Below, in pieces: positions 16,786 to 26,472 of a stretch of DNA of 64,000 nucleotides. The notes beneath the pieces are model-generated. The model was not told the DNA's origin. It saw nothing but the letters and a program-made list of their open reading frames with translations, and made no database searches. Location of the stretch: NCBI RefSeq assembly GCF_000607165.1, contig NZ_JFZG01000031.1, forward strand, positions 1 through 64,000. The letters run 5' to 3'. Numbering within the stretch: the stretch's first letter is position 1; every line of letters begins with the position of its first letter. The translations under genes were made by a program, and so were the position numbers. Source of the stretch: Ralstonia pickettii (GTDB taxonomy: Bacteria; Pseudomonadota; Gammaproteobacteria; Burkholderiales; Burkholderiaceae).

Positions 16786-19719
16786 ATGCCGGGCTTGGAA
16801 TTTCGCTATGTGGGAAAGGACTCCTTGCCCACGCGGTTGTCAGAGTTCGACGTCGACCGCTACTTCGCGCTGACCGAGAGCGATATCTTCGCGATCAACC
16901 AGAAATTCCGGCGTGACGGCCGCGCAGGAGCCGCCATCCAACTGGTCTTTCTTCGCGCCAGCGGTCATACCCTCGACCAACTCAACACCCTTCCCCGGCA
17001 GTTGCTGCGCTATGTCGGCGCAAGGCTGGGGGTGTCGACGCCAACCATTGCTTCGCTGCGCACCATTTATCAGCGATACAAGACCCTTTACGAACATCAG
17101 GTTTGGGCATGCGACTACCTTGGCCTGACGCGGCTTGATGGCGACCAGTGGACTGGGCTGGAAGCCTGGATGCGGCAGGATGCCGCCGAATCGCTGACGA
17201 TCGATGAGTTGCTCCAGCACGCTCACTTCTGGCTGTATGAGCGACGGATTCTGATCCCTTCTACCCGCGCACTGCTGGATATTGCCCGCTCCATTTGGGC
17301 CGGCATCGAGCGCGAATTGCTGGCCATGATTGAGGCGGTTGTTCCGCTAACGCAGATCGCACAGGCCGAAGCGGCTGTGTTCGTTCAGCATGCAACATCG
17401 GGTACGACCATACTCGAATGGCTCAAGACCCCACCAGCCCGGCACAGCCCGTCAACCATGACCGAGACGCTGGACAAGATCCGCTTCCTGAAGGATCTCG
17501 GCGCACATACCTGGGCATTCGATGCTGTCCCCATCGAAAAACAGCGCGCCTACGGCCAGCGCATCCAGGCTCGCCGCCCCGCCAAAGTCCGCGAACTGAA
17601 AACCTCCACGCGCACGATCGAACTGGTGTTCTTCCTGCGTGTGACCCTGCTGGAGCTGACGGATGCGATGGCCTACCAATCCGGGCGGCGCGTTTCCGAC
17701 CTGGTCCGCCGGGCTTACAACAAGACCACGGCCAAGCAAGTGCGCTCGGCGGTTGAATACCGGCAGCAGTTGGTCGACATCAAAGCGCTGGTTGACGATA
17801 CCCGTCGTTCAGCGGAAGACCGGCTGGCCGACATCGGCAAGTTGCTGGAGGGCTTCTCGACCAAACCACCCGCGAGCCACGCGGCCAGTGTGCGAGAGAC
17901 GCTCACCGAAGACCCACACCGTATCCGCAATCTCCTGACTGCTCTGCGCGGCTTGGAGTTTGCCAGCAACGGCGCCGATCCTGCTGTGCAGCAGCTAGAG
18001 TTCGTCGGCAGATTGCATGATCGAGGGGCGACGGAGTTGCCGCCCGACTGCCAGGTGCCAGTCAGTGCCAGTTGGCGCGACTTGGTTAACAGCGAAGACC
18101 GTCAGCGCGCGATGCGCGCCATGGAAGCCAGCGCGATGCTGGGCTTGCGCCGAGGGCTGCGCCGCGGCACGGTGTGGATCAACCACAGCCTGTCGTTCCG
18201 TGAGCGCGATCAGTTGCTGATCCCACCTGCGCAGTGGGATGCCGAACGTGACCGGTATCTGTCCTCGCTCGGCTTGCCGAGCCAAGCGGACACCTATCTC
18301 AACCGGCTGACGGACCACCTGAAAGCGAGTCTCGCCGCACTGAACGAGGCCCGCGAAGCCGGCCACTTCACCATTGATGCAAATGGCGTGCTCCATCAGT
18401 CGCCGCTCGAAGCGGCGGACACGGACGGCATACCCACGCGCACCCGTGATCTGCTGTTCAAGGACATCGGCAACGCGCAGTTTGCCGACATGATCCTGGA
18501 GATGGATGCGCGTACCAATTTCAGTGAAGTGCTGCTGGCCCGCAAGGCCAGAGACTCGCAAGAACTGATCGCGCTCTACGCAGGGCTCATTGCCCACGGC
18601 ACCGAACTGGATGCCAAGGGTGTGGCGGCCATGATCCCGCAACTGGACCCCGCTCACGTCTCAACCGCGATGCGCGCCCTGGAGATGCCTGGGCGGCTGC
18701 GCCGTGCGAACGAGCGGGTGGTGGAATTCCAGCGCACGCACCCGATCACCGAGCTGTGGGGAACGGGGCAACTGGCGTCGAGCGATTCGATGAGCCTGGA
18801 TACCTCACCCCACCTGTTCTACGCTCGCGCCGACCCACGCCGCCGCACCCATGCTGTCGGGATCTATACGCACGTGCTGGACCAGCACGGGATCGTCTAC
18901 AACCAGCCCATGGTGCTCAACGAGCGCCAGACTGGCGTTGCGATCGAAGGCGTGATGCGCCACAACGAGACCCGCGCCGACGGCGGGTTGCTCCGTCTTG
19001 CCGTGGATACCCATGGATACACGAACGTGGGGATGGCGGTAGCCAAGTTGCTCGGCTTCGATCTGTGTCCCTGGCTGCGCAATCTGTCGGAGCGCAAGCT
19101 GTACCTGCCGCGCGGCCTGCAGGTGCCAGACGGTTTGGAGGGTGCCGTCTCGCTCGACATCTCGCCCAAGGCGATCCGTGAAGGCTGGGATGGTTTGCTG
19201 CGCCTGGTGGCCTCCATTCACTCTGGGCGCGTGAGCGCAATCGTGGCGCTGCAGCGATTTGGCAGTGCTGCCCAGGGCGACCCGATCCACCGGGCAGCCG
19301 ATCACCTCGGCAAGCTGTTGCGCACGCTGTTCCTGTGCGATTTCTTCAGCAACAGCGAGTTTCGGCGGGAGCTGCGCACGCTGCTCAACCGTGGCGAATC
19401 GGTACACCAGCTCCAGCGGGCCATCTACTCCAGCAAAGTCCAGCACGATCGTGGGCGGCGTCAGGACGAGATGATGGCGATTTCCGGATCGCTCACGCTG
19501 CTGACGAATCTGGTGATCGGCTGGAACACGCAACGGATGCAAGTCACAGTCGACGCATGGCGCGGTAAGGGGCAACGCGTCGACGATGACTGGCTCCGAC
19601 GCATGGGGCCGGCACACTTCGCACATGTGAATTTCCGGGGCATTCTGAGCTTCCCGATCCACCAGTACCAGGACGCATTGTTGGAGGCGGCACCTCGGCG
19701 ACGCGCAAGCCAAGCGTGA
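16786..19719 (+). CDS. tnpA: Tn3-family transposase TnpA
   Basis: The 977-residue length is typical of Tn3-family transposases. The DDE residues can be placed at Asp667 (SSDSMSLD), Asp741 (AVDTHGYTNVGMAVAKLLGF) and Glu871 (LNRGESVHQL). Their spacing of 74 and 130 is close to that expected for the family. The N-terminal 150 residues hold the end-binding region (DUF4158-like). The protein recognises the 38-bp ends and carries out replicative transposition. It reads inwards from the left end, 126 bases after the inverted repeat. The frame is intact, so the enzyme is probably active. Confidence 0.95.
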   Translation: MPGLEFRYVGKDSLPTRLSEFDVDRYFALTESDIFAINQKFRRDGRAGAAIQLVFLRASGHTLDQLNTLPRQLLRYVGARLGVSTPTIASLRTIYQRYKTLYEHQVWACDYLGLTRLDGDQWTGLEAWMRQDAAESLTIDELLQHAHFWLYERRILIPSTRALLDIARSIWAGIERELLAMIEAVVPLTQIAQAEAAVFVQHATSGTTILEWLKTPPARHSPSTMTETLDKIRFLKDLGAHTWAFDAVPIEKQRAYGQRIQARRPAKVRELKTSTRTIELVFFLRVTLLELTDAMAYQSGRRVSDLVRRAYNKTTAKQVRSAVEYRQQLVDIKALVDDTRRSAEDRLADIGKLLEGFSTKPPASHAASVRETLTEDPHRIRNLLTALRGLEFASNGADPAVQQLEFVGRLHDRGATELPPDCQVPVSASWRDLVNSEDRQRAMRAMEASAMLGLRRGLRRGTVWINHSLSFRERDQLLIPPAQWDAERDRYLSSLGLPSQADTYLNRLTDHLKASLAALNEAREAGHFTIDANGVLHQSPLEAADTDGIPTRTRDLLFKDIGNAQFADMILEMDARTNFSEVLLARKARDSQELIALYAGLIAHGTELDAKGVAAMIPQLDPAHVSTAMRALEMPGRLRRANERVVEFQRTHPITELWGTGQLASSDSMSLDTSPHLFYARADPRRRTHAVGIYTHVLDQHGIVYNQPMVLNERQTGVAIEGVMRHNETRADGGLLRLAVDTHGYTNVGMAVAKLLGFDLCPWLRNLSERKLYLPRGLQVPDGLEGAVSLDISPKAIREGWDGLLRLVASIHSGRVSAIVALQRFGSAAQGDPIHRAADHLGKLLRTLFLCDFFSNSEFRRELRTLLNRGESVHQLQRAIYSSKVQHDRGRRQDEMMAISGSLTLLTNLVIGWNTQRMQVTVDAWRGKGQRVDDDWLRRMGPAHFAHVNFRGILSFPIHQYQDALLEAAPRRRASQA

Positions 19720-19845
19720 CGGACAACTTGGTGCGGGTGCGGCGTCACGTCTCATGCGCCCTAGTCAACCCCAATCGTGCCCGTTAGCGGGTCATGCAAG
19801 GTCGCTTCGCCAAAGCAATTGAAGAGGTCCGCTTGATCGAACCTG

Positions 19846-20805
19846 TCAGCCTGCAATGCCCGGCGGCGGTGCGACCGACAGCGCTGCTTCGATCCGATGC
19901 TGTGCAAAGGGGTCGGCCGCGTCGATATAGCGCATGGCCGAGCGTACGTCCTTCCAGCCGACGTACTCCATCAGCATCTTGAGATCCCACTGGTTCGAAT
20001 TCGCCCAGGTTGCAAAGCCGCGTCGCAGCGAGTGACTGCTGTAGCGGTCCGATTGCGGCAGTCCCGCGCGATGGAGCAGCGCGCGCAACAAAGGCACGAT
20101 GCTGCTGGCCTGCAGTCCATCGGTGGCGATTCGGCTCCAGCGGTCAATCCTGCGGAACACCGGGCCCTCAGTCAGGCCGGACGCCGCCAGCCAGGCCTCG
20201 TAGGCGGCGACTGGGCACAAGCGCGACAACGTGGGCGCCTTGTGGGTCGTGCCGACATGGTTGCGATCCGTCTTGGTGCGCGGCAGGAAAATCGTCATGC
20301 CCCGGCCGGGCTCCACCGTGATGTGCTCGATCTGCAGCCGACTCAGTTCGTCCGACCGGAAGCCCCGCCAGAAGCCGATCAGCACCAGCGCCTTGTTGCG
20401 GGTATGCACCTGGAGTTGATGGGCGTTGCCCTCAGACGAGGCGGCGACCTGCGTATCCAGCCAGGCAACCATTTGCTCCAACTGGGCGAGCTGCAACGGC
20501 TTGGCACGCCGCTCCTGCGCTGGGTGCAGTGCCTGAATGCCCTTGAGCACCTTGCGGACATGCGGTGCTCGGGTGGGATCGGGAAAGCCCTGCGCAACAT
20601 GCCATTGCGCGATCGCAGCCAACCGTTGGCGCAGTGTATTGATGGAGAGCACCTGCGCGTGCTCGGCCAGATAGCGCGCGATGCTGTCAGCGCTGGCCGG
20701 CAGGAAGCCACCCCATTCCCGCTCGAAATGACGGATGGCGGACTGATAGCTGCGCCGCGTGTGATCGCGGGTCGCAGCCTGCAAATACCTGTCGATATCC
20801 GCCAT
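19846..20805 (-). CDS. tnpS: Tyrosine recombinase TnpS, cointegrate resolution
   Basis: The 319-residue protein keeps the catalytic set of tyrosine recombinases: Arg150 (FWRGFRSDEL), His258 and Arg261 (SHSLRRG), Trp284 in VGWKD where many have His, and Tyr293 (MRYID). The N-terminal 100 residues form the core-binding domain. In Tn4651-like elements TnpS acts with TnpT at a site between the two divergent genes to resolve cointegrates. Here tnpT and the likely core site are 34 kb away at the other end. Only 24 bases separate the start from the end of pbrT, so tnpS may be read from the pbrT transcript. A TTGACA lies just before the ATG. Confidence 0.85.
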   Translation of the reverse strand: MADIDRYLQAATRDHTRRSYQSAIRHFEREWGGFLPASADSIARYLAEHAQVLSINTLRQRLAAIAQWHVAQGFPDPTRAPHVRKVLKGIQALHPAQERRAKPLQLAQLEQMVAWLDTQVAASSEGNAHQLQVHTRNKALVLIGFWRGFRSDELSRLQIEHITVEPGRGMTIFLPRTKTDRNHVGTTHKAPTLSRLCPVAAYEAWLAASGLTEGPVFRRIDRWSRIATDGLQASSIVPLLRALLHRAGLPQSDRYSSHSLRRGFATWANSNQWDLKMLMEYVGWKDVRSAMRYIDAADPFAQHRIEAALSVAPPPGIAG

Positions 20806-20829
20806 TGAACTGTCAAATACAGGTGGGGA

Positions 20830-22758
20830 CTACGCTTTGCTCGATGCCTTCTGCGATCGTAGGTTATACGCGATGCTGAGCGCAATAATGAACAAGATCG
20901 CCACTTGTGCGATTACCGTCTGCACGGAGGGATAAATGCCGAGCATGTCGATGCGTGGCATCGAAATCGGCGTGATGTGCAGGAAGCCGACTTTCTGCAG
21001 TGCAGCGACCCCTTTTCCGATCAGCACCACCGCCAGGACAGCAACCAAGGCCGAACTGAAGGCAAAGAATTGGCGGATCGGCAGGCGCGCGGAGGAGCGC
21101 AGCAGAACGACGGCGATGACCGCCAGGATCGCAATCCCCGAACCCAAGCCGGCCAGCAGGTAGATGCCGTTCCCTTCGCTCCACAGCGCGGCGTAGAACA
21201 GCACGGTCTCAAACACCTCGCGATACACCGTCACGAACGACAGCACGAACAGCATGATCGCCGAGCGCTTGTTCAGCGCGGAGGACAGCTTCTGCTTCAC
21301 GTAGGCCTGCCAGCGGCCGGCCAGGCTCTTCTGGTGCATCCACATGCCCACGCCGAGCAGGACCACGGCCGCAAAGATTGCCGAGAAGCCTTCGGTCATC
21401 TCGCGGCTGGCACCGCTCAGGTCCACCAGGTAGGTAGCGACGGCCCAGGTCAGCCCACCGGCGGCCAGCGCAACAATCCAGCCCGCATGGACGTACGGCA
21501 GCACGTCGGTGCGTTCGGCCTTCTTCAGGAAGGCCATCATGGCGACCACGACGAGCAGCGCTTCCAGGCCTTCACGCAGAAGGATCGTCAAGGCGCCCAG
21601 GAACGTAGAGAGCGGATCGTTAGTGCCACCCAGTGCATCCTGGGCTTCAGTCAGCATCGTCTGCAGATGCTGCGCGATGTCCCGTACCTGCTCGGCCTGA
21701 CCGGTAGTGATCGCGTTGCGATACAGGCCCATCGTTTTTTCGATGTCCTGGAACAGTGCCTGGTTCTTGGCGGCCAAGGCGGGTTCAACCGGCTCGAAGC
21801 CATCGAGGTAGGCGGAAAGCGCTAGGCGTGAGGCAGTTGCCTTATCGCCCTGGCCGAAGGCGGCCACGCTTTCTTTCAGTTTGTCCTTGGCGATCGCGAG
21901 ACTGTCTGTATTGGAGGCGCTCAGCACGTCCGGCGCGCTTCTCAAATACGCCGTCAATTGCCGTGCCGCATCCGGGCTGACTGTCTTGGCGAGCGACGCC
22001 TCGGGTGTCTGGCTGAGCTTGGCGAGTGTGGGCACTGCGCTATGCAGCTCCGGGCGGGAAGCCCACAGTTTGGCGCCGGCTTGCCGATCCGCATCGGAAT
22101 ACGACAAGGTCGACGCGAAATAAGCCAGCGCCCAGCGATCGTCGTCAGTGAGCTGCGCGAAACTGGGCATGGAGGTGCCCTCAACACCGCGCGTGATGAT
22201 CTGCTGGAGCGCGAAGACGCTGCGCTCCTGGGCCCGCTGATGGTCGGCCAGGGCAATGGGCGGCGGGCTTAGTTTGGCGGCCAGCGGGCCATCTGCGTGT
22301 CCGGAGCTGCCGTGGCAGGACGCGCACTGGCTTTGATACAGCGTGGCCCCGTGCTTGAGGTCCGGCACCTTGCTGGGCGCCATCGGCACCGGATAGGCGG
22401 CCAGCAAGCTGTCCGCGAGCTTATGTGCCTGTTCACCGACGACGGTGGGTGCGGCTTTGTCGGCGATGAGCGTGCGCAATGCCCCTGCATCCTTGAGCAA
22501 GGCTTGCGTCTGCGGCCCCGCCGGCAACTCGGCAATCTGACGTTCCGCCGCATGCGCAAACTCCTGCATTTCGGCGTACTCGTCGGCATTGGCCACCTGG
22601 CCGTCCTTGACGGAGCGACCATAATCGACCGCCAGATAGTCGAGCAACTGCCAGACTTGCTTGGTCTTGTCTTGGGTGGACAGCGTGTCGGCGTACGCGC
22701 TTGAGACCGATGTCAGCAGGTAAAACAGGATGAGGGAGACGACGCGCTGCAGTTGCAT
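20830..22758 (-). CDS. pbrT: FTR1-family permease PbrT with cytochrome c domain
   Basis: The 642-residue protein has a signal peptide (residues 1-23), a periplasmic part with a c-type haem motif C145-A-S-C148-H149, and about seven membrane segments in the C-terminal third. Two REXXE-type motifs, REGLE near residue 395 and REVFE near residue 515, mark the iron permease FTR1 family. In pbr operons PbrT is regarded as a Pb(II) uptake protein that brings lead to the cytoplasmic detoxification steps. It reads in the same direction as pbrR and opposite to pbrA. A Fur-box-like site lies 37 bases before the start, so iron control is possible. Confidence 0.85.
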   Translation of the reverse strand: MQLQRVVSLILFYLLTSVSSAYADTLSTQDKTKQVWQLLDYLAVDYGRSVKDGQVANADEYAEMQEFAHAAERQIAELPAGPQTQALLKDAGALRTLIADKAAPTVVGEQAHKLADSLLAAYPVPMAPSKVPDLKHGATLYQSQCASCHGSSGHADGPLAAKLSPPPIALADHQRAQERSVFALQQIITRGVEGTSMPSFAQLTDDDRWALAYFASTLSYSDADRQAGAKLWASRPELHSAVPTLAKLSQTPEASLAKTVSPDAARQLTAYLRSAPDVLSASNTDSLAIAKDKLKESVAAFGQGDKATASRLALSAYLDGFEPVEPALAAKNQALFQDIEKTMGLYRNAITTGQAEQVRDIAQHLQTMLTEAQDALGGTNDPLSTFLGALTILLREGLEALLVVVAMMAFLKKAERTDVLPYVHAGWIVALAAGGLTWAVATYLVDLSGASREMTEGFSAIFAAVVLLGVGMWMHQKSLAGRWQAYVKQKLSSALNKRSAIMLFVLSFVTVYREVFETVLFYAALWSEGNGIYLLAGLGSGIAILAVIAVVLLRSSARLPIRQFFAFSSALVAVLAVVLIGKGVAALQKVGFLHITPISMPRIDMLGIYPSVQTVIAQVAILFIIALSIAYNLRSQKASSKA

Positions 22759-22794
22759 GAAGAGCCTACCGGCGAAGCGGGAGAAATGGCTTTA

Positions 22795-22813
22795 AATGAG
22801 AATGATTGTAATT
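22795..22813 (-). promoter_or_regulatory. Fur-box-like site upstream of pbrT
   Basis: The 19-mer AATGAGAATGATTGTAATT closely matches the Fur consensus type AATGAGAATnATTnTCATT. It lies 37-55 bases upstream of the pbrT ATG, where it could cover the promoter. Function is inferred from the match and position. Confidence 0.55.
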
Positions 22814-22904
22814 CATGTTTCGCGACGCGGATATCGCGCTGACCGAAAAACAAGCGGCCGAGGTGCGGTCATGCTGCGAACCCACCTCGCCACACCCCCC
22901 CGTG

Positions 22905-23339
22905 TCAGTGCGGGTGCGTGACGTCTCCAGCGCATGCGCAGCCGCCGTCGGACAACCCCTGCAGGATTCCACAGGCTTCAGCGGCTCGCCCATCGGAACA
23001 GGTTTCACGCAGAACGCACAAGTGGCGCTTTAGAACCGTCAGCGCGTCGATACGCCGCTCGACTTCCTCGATGTGCTTGTCTAGGAGGGTGTTCACCGCG
23101 CCGCAATCCTCGTCTGGTCGCTCGCGGTAGCGCAGGAGCGTCCGCACGTCGTTCAGCGGCATGTCCAGCGACCGGCAGTGGAGGATGAACTGCAGTTGCT
23201 CGATGTGCCGCTCGCCATACAGCCGGAAGTTGCCCGAGCTGCGGTCCGGCGGGAGCAAGAGGCCCTCGCGCTCGTAATACCGGATGGTTTGAACCGAGCA
23301 GGCTGTGCGCTTGGCTAGCTCGCCAATCTGAATGCTCAT
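22905..23339 (-). CDS. pbrR: MerR-family lead regulator PbrR
   Basis: The 144-residue protein starts at the ATG at 23339. It has the MerR helix-turn-helix (MSIQIGELAKRTACSVQTIRYYEREGLL), a dimerisation helix, and a C-terminal metal-binding part with cysteines in DEDCGAVN, ETCSDG and EACGILQGLSD, a pattern shared by PbrR and CadR-like proteins. Two further cysteines lie near the end (GCACAGD). Its own start faces the pbrA promoter at 23359-23389, which it should bind and activate when lead is present. The longer frame from 23471 would run across that operator and is rejected. Confidence 0.9.
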   Translation of the reverse strand: MSIQIGELAKRTACSVQTIRYYEREGLLLPPDRSSGNFRLYGERHIEQLQFILHCRSLDMPLNDVRTLLRYRERPDEDCGAVNTLLDKHIEEVERRIDALTVLKRHLCVLRETCSDGRAAEACGILQGLSDGGCACAGDVTHPH

Positions 23340-23358
23340 GATGTCGGACAGGGAGATC

Positions 23359-23389
23359 TTGACTCTATAGTAACTATAGAGTGTGTACT
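23359..23389 (+). promoter_or_regulatory. PbrR-type promoter/operator of pbrA
   Basis: TTGACT (-35) and TGTACT (-10) are separated by 19 bases, the over-long spacing typical of MerR-controlled promoters. The spacer holds the dyad CTATAGTAACTATAG. pbrA starts 36 bases downstream of the -10 box. Confidence 0.85.
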
Positions 23390-23424
23390 TGAGTCCGATC
23401 CATTTCAAGCGACAAGGAGATGCT

Positions 23425-25827
23425 GTGAGTGATTGCGGCTCCAAGGGATGCGGTTGTGCTGCCGCCAACATGGTGACGCCGGCGGACGGCGATACGGCGG
23501 CTGTCGACCTGAAACGATCTCGCTACCGGATCGACAACATGGACTGCCCGACGGAAGAAGCGCTCATTCGCAATAAGCTGGCGGCGCTGCCGGGCGTGGT
23601 CAACCTTGAGTTCAACCTGATGCAGCGTTCGCTGGCCGTCCAGCACCGGCTGCCATCCCCGGCGCCGATCGACCAGGCGCTCTCAGCTATCGGCATGCGG
23701 GCGGTTCGCGCGGATGAAAGCCCCGCCGGGCAGAGCACGGTCCTGACCATTCGTCAGATGGACTGCCCGACAGAAGAAACGCTGATTCGCGGCAAGCTGA
23801 CGGGTATGCCCGGCGTGTCAGGCATGCAGTTCAATCTCGTACAGCGCACACTCGCCGTTCAGCACGCTGCGGACGCGCTACCGCAAGTGCTGGCTGCCAT
23901 TCAATCGCTCGGTTTCGATGCCGAGGTCCGTGACACCTCTGCTGCCGCACCCGCTCACGTCCAGGATGCTGCGCCCACCAAATGGTGGCTGCTTGCCATT
24001 GCCGGTGCGAACGCCGTGCTGGCAGAAGTGGTCTACTGGCTCAACGGCGGCAATCACTGGGTGGTGGTGATCCTGGCGCTGGCCGCGATCCTGACCGGCG
24101 GGCTGTCCACTTACAAGAAAGGCTGGATCGCACTCAAGAACCGCAACCTGAACATGAATGCCCTCATGTCGATTGCGGTCACGGGCGCGATGGTGATCGG
24201 CCACTGGCCAGAAGCGGCGATGGTGATGGTCTTGTTCGCGCTGGCGGAAGTCATCGAAGCCCGCTCGCTTGACCGCGCTCGCAACGCGATTCGTGGTCTG
24301 ATGGATCTCGCGCCCGAGACCGCCACGGTTCAGCGTAGCGATGGGAGTTGGTCCGACGTTGATGCCAAGACCGTTGCGGTTGGCAGCCGGGTGCGGGTCA
24401 AGCCGGGCGAGCGTATCGCGCTCGATGGCTCGGTCCTGCAGGGGCGCTCCTCCGTCAATCAAGCGCCGATCACGGGCGAGAGCCTGCCGGTCGAGAAGGC
24501 TGAAGGCGACCCGGTGTTCGCCGGCACCATCAATGAGTCCGGGTCGTTCGAGTACCGTGTCACCGCGGCGGCAAGCGACTCCACGCTGGCGCGCATCATC
24601 CACGCTGTGGAGGCCGCTCAAGGCAGTCGTGCACCTACGCAGCGTTTCGTTGACCAGTTCGCCCGGTTGTACACGCCCATCGTGTTTGCGGTCGCGCTGC
24701 TGGTGGCGATTTTCCCGCCGCTCCTATTCGGTGCCTCCTGGTTGGATTGGATCTACAAGGCCTTGGTGCTGCTGGTGATCGCCTGCCCCTGTGCCCTCGT
24801 GATCTCGACGCCGGTGAGCATTGTCAGCGGTCTGGCCGCCGCCGCGCGGCGCGGCATCCTCATCAAGGGCGGGGCCTATCTCGAGGAAGGCCGCAAGCTG
24901 AAATGGTTGGCGCTGGACAAGACCGGCACCATCACACATGGCAAGCCGGCGCAGACCGACGTCGTGGCTTGGAGCGGTGCGGACACTTCGGCCGCCGAGA
25001 GGCTCGCCGCCAGTCTGGCGGTTCGCTCCGACCACCCAGTCTCCCAGGCGGTGGCCCGCGCGGCGCGGGACCAAGGTCGAGCCCTGCGCGACGTTACCGA
25101 CTTTGCGGCCTTGCCCGGGCGTGGCGTCCGGGGTTATATCGACGGTGCGCTCTATCACCTGGGCAACCATCGCCTGGTCGAGGAACTCGCGGTGTGCTCG
25201 CCGGCGCTGGAAGCCAACCTTGCCGCGCTTGAAACTCAGGGCAAAACGGTCGTGATGCTGATCGGTCCGGACGGCGTACGCGCGCTGTTCGGTGTGGCCG
25301 ACACCGTCAAGGACAGCAGTCGCCAAGCGATCAAGGACTTGCATGCGCTGGGCATCAAAACCCTGATGTTGAGCGGAGACAACCCGCATACCGCAGAGGC
25401 GATCGCTCAGCAGGTCGGTATCGACGAAGCTCGGGGCAACCTGCTGCCGGAAGACAAGCAGCGCGAAATCGAGCAGCTATCCGCACAGGGGACCATCGGC
25501 ATGGTCGGCGATGGCATCAACGACGCGCCTGCATTGGCCCGGGCCGATATCGGTTTCGCGATGGGGGCCGCCGGGACGGACACGGCGATCGAAACGGCCG
25601 ACGTCGCGCTGATGGACGACGATCTGCGCAAGCTCCCGGCCTTTGTGCGGCTGTCCCGGTCTACGGCGGGTGTTCTGAAGCAGAACATTGCGCTGGCGCT
25701 CGGCATCAAAGCCGTATTCCTGGTGCTGACCTTTACCGGCCAGGCCACCATGTGGATGGCGGTGTTTGCCGACATGGGCGCCAGCCTGCTGGTGGTCGGC
25801 AATGGGCTGAGGTTGCTGCGCAAATGA
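23425..25827 (+). CDS. pbrA: Pb/Zn/Cd-exporting P1B-type ATPase PbrA
   Basis: The 800-residue protein starts at a GTG with AAGGAGA upstream; the longer frame from 23383 would begin inside the promoter. The N-terminus is cysteine-rich (DCGSKGCGC) and is followed by two heavy-metal-associated domains with MDCPTEE at residues of about 39 and 112. The membrane metal site is CPC at residues 454-456, the phosphorylated Asp is D498 in DKTGT, and GDGIND near the end completes the P-type core. It exports Pb(II), Zn(II) and Cd(II) from the cytoplasm. It is the first gene of pbrA-lspA-uppP-DUF218. Confidence 0.95.
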   Translation: MSDCGSKGCGCAAANMVTPADGDTAAVDLKRSRYRIDNMDCPTEEALIRNKLAALPGVVNLEFNLMQRSLAVQHRLPSPAPIDQALSAIGMRAVRADESPAGQSTVLTIRQMDCPTEETLIRGKLTGMPGVSGMQFNLVQRTLAVQHAADALPQVLAAIQSLGFDAEVRDTSAAAPAHVQDAAPTKWWLLAIAGANAVLAEVVYWLNGGNHWVVVILALAAILTGGLSTYKKGWIALKNRNLNMNALMSIAVTGAMVIGHWPEAAMVMVLFALAEVIEARSLDRARNAIRGLMDLAPETATVQRSDGSWSDVDAKTVAVGSRVRVKPGERIALDGSVLQGRSSVNQAPITGESLPVEKAEGDPVFAGTINESGSFEYRVTAAASDSTLARIIHAVEAAQGSRAPTQRFVDQFARLYTPIVFAVALLVAIFPPLLFGASWLDWIYKALVLLVIACPCALVISTPVSIVSGLAAAARRGILIKGGAYLEEGRKLKWLALDKTGTITHGKPAQTDVVAWSGADTSAAERLAASLAVRSDHPVSQAVARAARDQGRALRDVTDFAALPGRGVRGYIDGALYHLGNHRLVEELAVCSPALEANLAALETQGKTVVMLIGPDGVRALFGVADTVKDSSRQAIKDLHALGIKTLMLSGDNPHTAEAIAQQVGIDEARGNLLPEDKQREIEQLSAQGTIGMVGDGINDAPALARADIGFAMGAAGTDTAIETADVALMDDDLRKLPAFVRLSRSTAGVLKQNIALALGIKAVFLVLTFTGQATMWMAVFADMGASLLVVGNGLRLLRK

Positions 25828-25896
25828 CTGGGAAGTTCCAACCAGCGACAACCGTGACACCGCAAAAGCTTCTGGAAGGACCTCTTTGATTGCGCC

Positions 25897-26409
25897 ATGG
25901 TCATGCTTCATTCATCACGAACAGACGAGTGGCCGCGCTGGCTGTTGCTGGCGGGGCTGATCGCGCTGTTCGATCAAGCCGTCAAGCTCGGCGTGGCAGT
26001 CTTCATACCGCTCGGCACGCGTTTGGAGATCGCACCGTTCTTCAATCTCGTGCATGTGCGCAATCCTGGCGCGGCGTTCAGCTTTCTGGCCGGGGCCGGC
26101 GGTTGGCAACGATATTTCTTGATCGCACTCGCCTTCGCCGCATCTGCGTGGTTGATCTGGATGCTCCGCCGCAAGTTGCCTCGATTGGAATCTGTGTCCT
26201 ATGCGCTGATTCTCGCGGGCGCTCTCGGCAATGCAGCGGACCGGATGGGGCGTGGGCAGGTCGTCGATTATCTGGACTTCTATTGGCGAGCGTGGCACTG
26301 GCCCGCGTTCAACTTGGCTGATGTAGCGATTTCACTTGGCGTGATCTGTCTCTTGGGGGCCACCAGGACGCAAAGTCGGTGCGCCCGGTCGGGCGCCGAG
26401 TCAAGTTGA
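25897..26409 (+). CDS. pbrC: Signal peptidase II homologue PbrC (LspA-type)
   Basis: The 170-residue protein has four membrane segments and the signature of lipoprotein signal peptidases: NPGAAFSFL, then GALGNAADR and FNLADVAIS, which hold the two catalytic aspartates. Housekeeping LspA cleaves prolipoproteins; the pbr version is part of lead resistance in Cupriavidus. It lies 69 bases after pbrA and is probably in the same operon. An in-frame ATG at 25903 is an alternative start. Confidence 0.85.
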   Translation: MVMLHSSRTDEWPRWLLLAGLIALFDQAVKLGVAVFIPLGTRLEIAPFFNLVHVRNPGAAFSFLAGAGGWQRYFLIALAFAASAWLIWMLRRKLPRLESVSYALILAGALGNAADRMGRGQVVDYLDFYWRAWHWPAFNLADVAISLGVICLLGATRTQSRCARSGAESS

Positions 26410-26472
26410 ACGATACCAAGTACTACCCTTTACACCCGTGCTTCAATTTTAGATTACCGCTAAGCCACACAG

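Noticed and set aside
18805-19755. 316-residue leftward frame over tnpA
   Set aside because: Antisense to the conserved catalytic part of tnpA; no independent evidence.
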